A DNA stretch of 64,000 bases from Zygophlyctis sp. KS116 (taxonomy: Eukaryota > Chytridiomycota): the NCBI GenBank assembly GCA_054661495.1, contig BAAFSQ010000001.1, positions 62,001-126,000 on the forward strand. The letters run 5' to 3'. Position 1 is the stretch's first letter. The number at the start of each line of letters is the position of its first letter. The notes under the pieces were generated by a model that was given only the letters and a program-made list of their open reading frames with translations, made no database searches and was not told where the DNA came from. The position numbers were made by a program, and so were the translations under genes. Positions 1 through 8,269 of the stretch are shown here, piece by piece.

Positions 1-273
1 GTGCTGAGCCAAGGCTGTAAGTAGAGAGTAGGTCTGATACCAAGAAAAAATTTTGCATTTTTCTTTACGGAATTTCGACGGCCTTTTTGTACCGCTGTTT
101 CGGCTTATGGCAGATTTGTTAGAATGGGAGCTGACCAAATATTAAAAAATAGGAATGATCTCATTAGATTGAAGCATTAACGTGGAAATCGGAAATGTTT
201 GAAATTAATGATTTAATTGATAAGCATCAATTTCTGGGTTTGAGAAAGCCTTTAAACCGACATCTTCAAAAAA
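1..273. other. Left-edge intergenic stretch, no gene called
   Basis: No coding frame here joins convincingly to a known family. A 12-codon frame opens at 117 and stops at once, and no GT...AG join extends it. It may hold the end of a gene left of the window plus the promoter of the Hsp70 gene starting at 274. I saw no clear TATA box or perfect heat-shock element. Confidence 0.5.
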
Positions 274-1907
274 ATGACAAACGCCGTTGGAATTGATTTG
301 GGAACTACCTACTCTTGTGTTGGAGTCTGGCAAAATGATCGAGTCGAAATTATTGCAAACGATCAGGGAAATCGTACTACTCCATCTTATGTTGCTTTTA
401 CTGATTCTGAAAGATTGATTGGAGATGCTGCTAAAAATCGGGTTTCCATTAATCCTCACAATACTGTTTTTGATGCTAAACGTCTTATCGGAAGACGCTT
501 TGATGCTCCAGAAGTGCAATCTGACATGAAGCACTGGCCATTCAAGGTTATCAACAAGGATAATGAACCTGTCATTCAAGTATGAAAACTTTAGTGTAAA
601 CGAAAAAGGTGAAATATAAGGGGGAAGTAAAGAACTTTACCCCAGAACAAATCTCATCAATGGTTTTATTGAAGATGAAGGAAACTGCAGAAGCCTATTT
701 GGGAGGAACTGTAAAAGATGCAGTTATAACTGTTCCTGCTTACTTTAATTACTCTCAAATACAAGCCACAAAAGATGCAGGTAAACTTGCTGGATTAAAT
801 TTCCTGCGTATAATTAATGAAGCTTCGGCTGCAGCTATTGCCTATGGTTTAGATAAGAAGGGATCTGGAAAACAAAATGTCTTGATTTTCGATTTGGGTG
901 GTGGTACATTAGACGTCTCTATCTTGACTATTGAGGATGGTAATTTTGAAGTTAAGGCGACTGCTGGTGATACTCATTTAGGAGGTGTCGACTTTGACAA
1001 CCGATTAGTGTCTCAGTTTTGTCAAGAGTTTGGGAGAAAATTCAAAAAAGATATATCCTCTGATCCAAGAGCATTGCGAAGATTGAGAACTGCTTGTGAA
1101 AAGGCAAAGCGCACTCTCTCTTCTGCTACCCAGACATCTATTGTAGTAGATTCTCTCTTTGAAGGAATTGATTTTTATACTTCTATCACTCGTGCCCGTT
1201 TCGAAGAGCTTTGTGCAGATTTATTCAATGAAATTCTTGCGCCGATTGAAAAAGTTCTTGGTGACTCCGAACTTGAGAAGTCTACTATCAGTGAAATAGT
1301 ATTAGTAGGAGGCTCTTCTCGTATTCCAAAGATCCGAAAATTGGTATCTTATTTCTTCAATGAAAAGGAACTTAATATGTCTATTAATCCTGATGAAGCC
1401 GTTGCATACGGTGCAGCAGTTCAAGCTGCTTTATCCACTTATGATCGTACTGTAAAGACACACGACCTGCATTTGTTGGATGTTGGTACTCTCTCTTTAG
1501 GGATTGTAACTGCTGGTGGAGTCATGACACGTCTAATTAGGAGAAATACAACTGTTCCAACCCCATATTCTAAAGTCTTTCCCACATATACCAATAACCA
1601 GCCTGTTATGCAAATTCAAGTTTACGAAGGCAAAGGTGAGAATCTAAACGAAGTAAATGTTTTGGGTGTGTTTCAATTGTCTGGAAATCCCCCTGCTTTA
1701 TGTGGTTCTCATGTAGAGGTTATAATCATGGTTTTAGGCGACAAAACTCTTACAATTTCTGCTACTAATTGTAATACTGGTGAGCCACTCAAAGTTTCTG
1801 CTATCGGTCATACCAATATTCGCTCATCGACTGCTGTTAATGTTGGAAAGAAAGGGCAGTCAAAAAATACCAAATCTTCCACTAGTCAGTCGAAGCGAAA
1901 ACGGTGA
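274..1907 (+). CDS. Hsp70-family protein lacking the helical lid
   Basis: Two exons (274-579, 609-1907) around a 29-nt intron give 534 aa. The N-terminal actin-like ATPase domain is complete: the [14 protein letters not shown] phosphate-1 loop near residue 6, a FDLGGGT phosphate-2 loop near 196, and [10 protein letters not shown] near the domain end. A divergent beta substrate-binding domain follows ([12 protein letters not shown]). The protein then stops in a basic Ser/Lys tail, so the alpha-helical lid and the EEVD co-chaperone tail of cytosolic Hsp70 (about 640 aa) are missing. Some near-invariant positions differ: NEPTAAA reads NEASAAA, and GGGTFD reads GGGTLD. The usual role is ATP-driven peptide binding. 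Without a lid, client release should be fast, or the protein may be specialised, for example at ribosomes. Paralogue assignment (Ssa, Ssb or other) is not possible from this alone. Confidence 0.92.
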
Positions 1908-2013
1908 TTGATCGAGTCTAATAAATGGACTGAATTTTTGATGAATTCTCTTTGAAACGACTGAGCTGCATTGAGAACCTAGGAAAAAGTAAATATTTGA
2001 CGGTCGCCATATA

Positions 2014-3216
2014 ATGCTTCATGATCTACCGTTGGAAATTAAATGGGAGATTTTAAAATATTTGTGTTTAAAGTCTGCTTGTTGCTTTTGTGTATTTCTT
2101 GGAATAGATCTTGTGTATGCTTACCAATACCATAATTTTGAACCAACTACTGATATTACCAGTACAAATAGCACAGATAGAGATCATGTTTTAGAAATGA
2201 TCAAATTGATTACCAATGATAATCCTCATTACTTTAATGGACTACGCAAAAATAAAGGTTTTCAGAGTCTAGTGCCTCAGTCTCAAATCCTGGAATACGT
2301 CTCTTTACAAGGATATCTTGAAATTCTACAAGAGTTATGCAAAACTATAGATCCTTCAATTCAAAATAATATTTGTCTTATCACAGCTTCAGAAAATGGA
2401 CATTATTCCCTGGTAGTAGAATTATTAAGAGACTCTAGAGTTGATCCATCAGCTCTATGCAACAAATCTCTTCGCCTAGCTTGTAAAAATGGACATTTGA
2501 AGATTATAAATTGTCTATTAAAAGATGATCGAGTAAATCCTTCTGACTTGGATAATTCAGCAATTCAAATAGCTTGTGAATATGGAAATTTTGATATTTT
2601 GAATAGATTACTAAAAGATTCTAGAGTGGATCCCTCTGATCTAGACAACATGTGTCTAAAATTAGCTTGTGAATATGGACATTTAGAAATTCTAAAAGAA
2701 TTACTAAAGGATTCTAGAGTAGATCCATCTGTAGATGATAGTTTATCTTGTCAATTAGCATGTAAGAATGGCCATTTAGAAATTCTAAAAGAATTATTAA
2801 AAGATGGTAGAGTAGATCCTTCATCAAATGAAAATGATGCATTACAAGCAGCATGTGAAAATGATTATCTAGAAATTCTAAATCTATTACTATTAGATTC
2901 AAGAGTAGATCCATCTGCTCAAGATAATATGGCTATTCAAATTGCATCTGAATTTGGAAATTTGGATATTTTAAATAGACTATTAAAAGATTCTAGAGTA
3001 GATCCATCTGATGATGATAATGAAGCAATTAAATTAGCTGCAAAGAATGGAAATTTAGAAATTCTAAAAGTATTATTAAAAGATTCTAGAGTAGATCCTT
3101 CAGCAGATGATAATTATGCATACAATAGAGCAAAAAAGAATGGATACACGGCAATTACAAAAATTCTTTCTAGTAATGTTGATGTTCGGACAAGACTCGA
3201 GCAATCTAGCGATTAA
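2014..3216 (+). CDS. F-box-like protein with 31-residue ankyrin-like repeats
   Basis: One exon, 400 aa. The N-terminus (LPLEIKWEILKYLCL) resembles an F-box, the module that links substrate receptors to SKP1-cullin ubiquitin ligases. From about residue 95 the protein is built of repeats, roughly nine to ten, with consensus LLKDSRVDPS...N..L.LAC.NGHLEIL.. and an exact 31-residue spacing. The NGHLEIL pattern and helix-turn-helix spacing resemble ankyrin repeats, although canonical ones are 33 residues. Related F-box plus short ankyrin-like arrays are abundant in chytrid-like fungi and in amoeba-associated organisms and viruses. The role is probably as a binding scaffold or substrate adaptor. The repeats are nearly identical in DNA, suggesting recent expansion. 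The exact target is unknown. Confidence 0.85.
   Translation: MLHDLPLEIKWEILKYLCLKSACCFCVFLGIDLVYAYQYHNFEPTTDITSTNSTDRDHVLEMIKLITNDNPHYFNGLRKNKGFQSLVPQSQILEYVSLQGYLEILQELCKTIDPSIQNNICLITASENGHYSLVVELLRDSRVDPSALCNKSLRLACKNGHLKIINCLLKDDRVNPSDLDNSAIQIACEYGNFDILNRLLKDSRVDPSDLDNMCLKLACEYGHLEILKELLKDSRVDPSVDDSLSCQLACKNGHLEILKELLKDGRVDPSSNENDALQAACENDYLEILNLLLLDSRVDPSAQDNMAIQIASEFGNLDILNRLLKDSRVDPSDDDNEAIKLAAKNGNLEILKVLLKDSRVDPSADDNYAYNRAKKNGYTAITKILSSNVDVRTRLEQSSD
2431..3112 (+). repeat. In-frame 93-bp tandem repeat array
   Basis: The motif GATTCTAGAGTAGATCC and its variants recur at 2431, 2524, 2617, 2710, 2803, 2896, 2989 and 3082, exactly 93 bp apart with no indels. The array encodes the 31-residue repeats of the F-box protein. 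Later copies are more alike than earlier ones, which suggests unequal exchange or slippage in the 3' half. Confidence 0.95.
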
Positions 3217-3298
3217 TATAGGCTACGGCCTGGGACATATTAAAGTCATGTGGCGGCTGGAGGCGTTTGTTTTAAAAAAAAAGAAAAAAAATTGAAAA

Positions 3299-5021
3299 AT
3301 GACAGAAGCAGTTGTTTTAGGAGTTGAGAAAGAAGAGACTTTCCCCATTGTTGAAGAAGAAAATATTAGTATGATGACAAGTTCTACATCTCCTGCTGAT
3401 GAAAAGTTATCCATTATTGTCAATGGAACTGATGAATCTTGTTCCAGCTTTCCATCCACAAAAGAACTTCAGCATACAATAGCTGAAGATTGTATCCAAC
3501 AAGATGAAATTTCCGAGTCTGTTATTGAAGAGTCTTCAGTTGTAAAGGTGGATAATTCTTTTCCTTCCTATAGTAATCTCAAAAGTTCCAGTCCTACGGC
3601 CGATAGAGTTCCTTCCACTCCTGTGATTACTCAAGCACATGTACCACAAAATCCAATTGCTGTTCCACAGAAATCGGACTCAGTATATGCTTTTCATCCA
3701 GAACATGCAGTTACTTTTACTACTACTGATGAAATGTTGATGTCTCTCCCACTTGGATCCCGGTTGTTTTTAGGAAGATTAGCAACTGAAAAAACTGATA
3801 GGAATGAATTGGCTTTGATTTTTGCAAAATATGGACCCATTCATGAGATATCCATGAAGAATACCTTTGGTTTTATTCAATACGCTTCAGCAGAAGCATG
3901 TCAAGCTGCTATTTTACATGAACAAGGTAGAGTAATTGGAGGTTTAAGTGTTGGTATGATTTATTAATTTAATTTTTTTAGATTTAAATGTCAGTAAAGA
4001 TAAGCCAAGAAAGGGTCAAGCTGGCTCAGATCAGCGAAAAGAGCAACAACGAAGAAATTTACGAGATTTTGACCGACCTGATAGACGTGATAATAGATCT
4101 CGTCCTTATCAAAGAAGGGTTTCCAGGTCCAGATCCCCAAGTCCGTATCGTCGGGATAGAGATCGTAGTCGGTCCTCTCGTTATGATGATTCCAGAGATT
4201 CTAGACGTTCTAATGATGTCAATTCTCTTCCTCGTCGTTATGGTTCCTCTGTCCCTCTCATACAATTTGTGATTTTAGGTGATGTTGAAAGAAGTTATTT
4301 GTCGCAAGTTGAGAACGTATTTAGTCGTTCAGGTCTAAGCTTTGATGCTATGCATTTAGGCCCAAAAATGAATTTAGGAGGAGCTGTTGCTCAACTCAAA
4401 TCAGAAGGTGTGAAAGCCATTGTATTCTTAAACAAACAATTAGAAAGATCTGGAAGAGTTGCAATGCAGCATTTTAAGTCAAATGGCCAAGTACAGGAAT
4501 ATGAGTCCATTCTCCCTGATGCCGCTATTGAAATTTATAATCGCGAATCTAGAGAAGATGGTGCTGGATTGGCTTCCATGATTGCAGGATTAGCATCTGC
4601 CGCCCAGTCCCAAGGACAGATTTTAGATCCCAATACTATTGCAGCTCTTGCATCCTATGCCCAAGGTGGACAGACTCAAATTCCCCAACAAGGCATGTAT
4701 GGATCCAATGTACCCAAGATTGGGAATTATCAAGCTCCAAATTATCAAATGCCTTCAGTCTCGCAGCCTGTAAATCCCAATTTAGCTGCAATCCTTTCTT
4801 CTTTAGGAGGTGTTCAACAACAAAATTATCCCATGATGGGATACTCTCAACCTCCATCTTTACCATCTTATCCTACTTCAGGCTACAGATCTGCCGCTCC
4901 AATTATGAATAAGCCCATATCTATGCAGCCCCAGGCCCCACAATCTGCACCTCCTAAAACTGATTCAGTAGCAGATATTCTAAGTAGACTCAAGAATTTA
5001 GCAGATATGCAAAAGAGATGA
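3299..5021 (+). CDS. RRM and RS-rich RNA-binding protein, NCOA5-like layout
   Basis: Two exons (3299-3953, 3982-5021) around a 28-nt intron give 564 aa. The first ~145 residues are acidic and low-complexity. An RRM follows at about 150-225 with RNP2 LFLGRL and RNP1 FGFIQY; the intron lies just before its last beta strand. Next come an Arg/Ser/Asp-rich stretch (repeated RDR, SRSRSPS), a domain of about 90 residues beginning LIQFVILGDVERSYL that resembles the anticodon-binding-like fold of NCOA5, and a Gln/Pro/Tyr-rich tail. RS proteins of this kind work in nuclear pre-mRNA processing or transcription. The NCOA5 comparison is based on domain order only and is moderate. Confidence 0.8.
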
Positions 5022-5047
5022 TTTCTAAAGAATTTATTAAGTATACT

Positions 5048-5475
5048 TTAGAACCCATAGTTTAAACGAAATATATCTGTTGAATGAGAATTAAAAAAAT
5101 TACCGTTAAACACAAAATACGATCCTCCTTCTGGAATCAATTGAAACACCTGAGTAAATTGCTGAGGATTCTGTTCATCATCAACCAATAGTCTTCCAGT
5201 GACTGTTACAATCAATGGTCCCTGAGTTGGATTACTTGGCTGAGCGTCAATCGTTGTCACTGCATGTTGTACTTTTTGAAATGGAAGAGCCGATAACTTA
5301 TCCACGATTGCCTTTACACCTTGAAATTGGTTTCCCTCAAACGTCAACATTGACATATCTCTCTACTATTAAGTATATCATTTACATAAAGCGGACTTAA
5401 TTCAGCTCTGCTTCTATCAAAGGTTGCATAGTAATAATCAACAAAAGCTTTAGCAATAGATTGTAGATCGCTCAT
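5048..5475 (-). CDS. NTF2: Nuclear transport factor 2
   Basis: Exons 5386-5475 and 5048-5362 on the minus strand are separated by a 23-nt intron, the joint shortest in the window, and give 134 aa. The join restores the family sequence [16 protein letters not shown]. The PFQKVQH, IDAQPS and DIFRLN segments are diagnostic. NTF2 is a small homodimer that binds Ran-GDP and FxFG nucleoporins and returns Ran to the nucleus. The start at 5475 ([11 protein letters not shown]) matches the family; an in-frame ATG further upstream would run into the neighbouring divergent gene, whose start codon is only 41 bp away, so the two genes share a very short promoter. Confidence 0.95.
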
Positions 5476-5516
5476 TAGAAAATTCAAGACTTTGCCTGGC
5501 CATAAATCTTGACCCC

Positions 5517-7024
5517 ATGGTTCAAAATCCATTTGTCAATAGATTTATTAGGAAATTAGAGTTTCTTGAAGGGCGATCTCTCTACCGATTGGATTACTGT
5601 TGCATTAATACAAAAAGACTATACCAAAGTGTTTTTATAGGATTCAGATCGCTAGAATTAACTTTAATATTTTTACCGCCGATGATGATGTTTCCAATCA
5701 GAAATTACATTCGAGAGTCTTGGAATTCAATTTTTAAAAAATCTCTCATGAATGCTGGTCCTGTTTTTGTTAAATTGGGTCAATGGATGTCTACCAGAAG
5801 AGATCTTTATGATCAACGGCTGATTGAAACGTTATCTACTTTAACTACAGATTCTAAAGTGCATTCATTTGATGACTCTAAAATACAAATTGGTCTATTA
5901 ATGCCATTGATGGAATTTAAAAATATTGATCCTGAACCAGTCGGTACTCTTAATTTTTAAAATTATAGGATCTGGGGCGATTGCTCAAGTACATTTAGGA
6001 CGTTTGAAAAATAATGAATTAGTGGCAATTAAAGTATTACATCCAAATATTCAAAAATTATTAGAAACGGATTGTAAGTTTTAGAATTCTTAATTTAATA
6101 GTAGGATTTCTGACATGGATTGGAGGAATAGGACAATTAATTCCAGCTTTTAGTACGTTTGATGTTGAACAAGAACTCAAAACTTTTACTAAAATGATGA
6201 AAGATCAGGTAGATTTAAGGATTGAACACGATAATTTAATCAAGTTTGCTCAAAACTTTTCAAATATTGATCAAATCAACTTTCCTGTACCTATTAAAAG
6301 TAATAGAAATGTTTTAATAGAAACATTTGCTCATGGAATTCACTTGAAAGATATTATTCAACTTAAATCTACACCTTTTAATGATGAAATTGTACAATTA
6401 GGTCTCAAGACTGTAGCAAAGATGATGTTACAAGATAACTTTCTTCATGCAGATTTACATCCTGGAAATATTCTTGTTTCTTTTGTTCATGAATCAAAAG
6501 GTGCAAGGTCTATTTCTAGTGACTTTTATAAAACTTTTGAATCTTGTCACCTTTTAAAACGGGTAGAAATACTGAAATCCTTGAAAGATGAAGGATATTC
6601 ACCAAATTTTGTTGTTCTTGATGCGGGATTAGTAACACAACTTTCTGATAAACAGTTCTCGTCTCTTGTAAATGTGACTAATGCTGCACTTAATTCTGAT
6701 GCTAGGAAAATGGCTGATATTTTTGTTTCTGAATCTAAAAATCCTAAAGGTGTTTTAGATCAGGAATCTCTAGTCTTAAAACTAGAAAAAATATTGGATA
6801 GGATCTCTTTAGAAGACTCTGGAACTCTACTATTTTCTCAATTGGATTCTGCAAAGGTTGTCGGATCATTTATAGATCTGGTTCGTGATCATAATCTGCG
6901 GCTTTATGGAGAATATATTGGACTTTTAGTATCATGTTTAACTGTTGAAGGAATTGGAAGAACATTGGTGCAGAATGATTTTGATCTTTTACCATTGCTG
7001 TCCGAAGCTGTTTGTGGAGACTAA
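5517..7024 (+). CDS. UbiB/ADCK-family atypical kinase, ADCK2-like
   Basis: Three exons (5517-5943, 5969-6073, 6102-7024) with introns of 25 and 28 nt give 484 aa. Family marks are the KxGQ motif (VKLGQWMSTRRDL), a nucleotide loop GSGAIAQVHLG, VAIKVLHP with the catalytic lysine, the QVDLR region, HADLHPGN as catalytic loop and LDAGLV in place of DFG. The GSG loop instead of the alanine-rich AAAS loop of COQ8, and the LDAG motif, point to the ADCK2 branch. Members are mitochondrial and linked to coenzyme Q or lipid metabolism. An N-terminal hydrophobic stretch (LTLIFLPPMMMFPI) could be a membrane anchor. Confidence 0.88.
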
Positions 7025-7039
7025 AGATTTGATCTCGTG

Positions 7040-7096
7040 TAGGTGTGAAATCCCACGTTTTCTCTTCAGTTTAGGCTTGTAATCGCACGTTTTCTC
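7040..7096 (+). repeat. Duplicated 25-bp promoter element before ACR3
   Basis: Two copies 32 bp apart, at 7040-7064 and 7072-7096, differ at four positions. Both end in the identical string CACGTTTTCTC, preceded by TAGG and AATC blocks. They fill the whole gap between the ADCK2-like stop and the ACR3 start at 7103. This could be a paired transcription-factor site for an arsenic or stress regulator. Confidence 0.8.
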
Positions 7097-7102
7097 AATT
7101 CA

Positions 7103-8193
7103 ATGTCTGAAAAATCATCTTCAATGGCACTGTCAATTTTCCAAAAATACTTATCGTTATGGATCTTGCTCTCAATGATCGTTGGAGTACTTTTAGGATA
7201 TTATATTCCTGGTCTGGCACATCAACTTGACTCTGCAACGGTTGCGTCAGTGTCAATCCCTATTGCTGTTTTATTATGTATATATACGATCTAATTCGCA
7301 TAGGGGGAATGATACTTCCAATGATGATCCAAATAGATTTTAATAGCGTTTTAGGAATTTTGAAGGCGCCAATTCCAATTTTATTATGTGCAGTGATCAG
7401 TTTTGGAATTGTTCCCTTTACTAATTATGGAATAGGACTATTATTCTTTAAAAAAGTCTTTGTTGGACTTGGAGAAGTAAAATCAAATGAGTTTCTAATG
7501 GGAACCATTCTCTTAGCTGGAGCTCCATGCACTGCAATGGTATTTGTTTGGTCAGTTCTCTTACAAGGAGATCCAGCTTATACTCTTACTCAAGTTGCAG
7601 CAAATAATATTCTTTTACTAATCTTGTATGCTCCAACTACAAAACTTTTAGGAGCATTTACCTCATTTTACCTTCCATGGGATACCCTGTTAATATCTAT
7701 TGGCTTCTTTGTTGCAATACCATTAGTACTGGGAGTTATTATCAGAAAAGTTGCTTCACTTAAAGAATCTTGGAATACATGGCTTAATAACGTCTTTATC
7801 CCAATCTTGGATCGTTCAAGTATGGTATTTTTAGTATTAATGGTGATTTTAATTTTTATATCTCAAGCTTCCTCTTTAGTGGGTAATGTAATCGATATTT
7901 TAATTATATCTGTTCCACTTTTATTGCAAACTGGACTTATATGGTCATTATCTTTTTCATTATTCTACATGTTGAAGATTCCTTATAAAATATCAGCACC
8001 AGCAAGTTTGATTGCCAGTTCAAACTTTTTTGAAATGGCAGTTGCAGTGTCTGTGGCACTTTTTGGAGCCAGATCTAATGTGACACTTGCTACAGTGGTA
8101 GGAGTATTGATTGAAGTTCCTGTAATGTTGGGATTAGTAAGATTATGTGGATATTTCAAGTACGAGACTGATGCTCAGGATATTGAATTGTAA
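7103..8193 (+). CDS. ACR3: ACR3-type arsenite efflux permease
   Basis: Exons 7103-7277 and 7304-8193 with a 26-nt intron give 354 aa, the usual ACR3 size. The protein is hydrophobic throughout, with about ten membrane segments. The hallmark [11 protein letters not shown], carrying the essential cysteine, is present, as are VSIPIAV at the end of exon 1 and [18 protein letters not shown] near the C-terminus. ACR3 exports arsenite (and antimonite) across the plasma membrane using the proton gradient. No arsenate reductase or methyltransferase gene lies nearby, so this is not an arsenic cluster. The duplicated element just upstream suggests regulated expression. Confidence 0.95.
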
Positions 8194-8269
8194 TACTTTA
8201 CCAATCAAGAAATATATATATTATAGAGTTGAGTTTGGATATGAGTGGCGTGGGGTGTGTTTTACATTT

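Noticed and set aside
7025-7102. CRISPR-like repeat in the ACR3 promoter
   Set aside because: There are only two imperfect copies in a eukaryotic intergenic gap, with no array or cas genes.
7103-8193. ACR3 as horizontally acquired from bacteria
   Set aside because: It has a typical tiny intron and local base composition; ACR3 is widespread in fungi, so no transfer claim is supported from this window.
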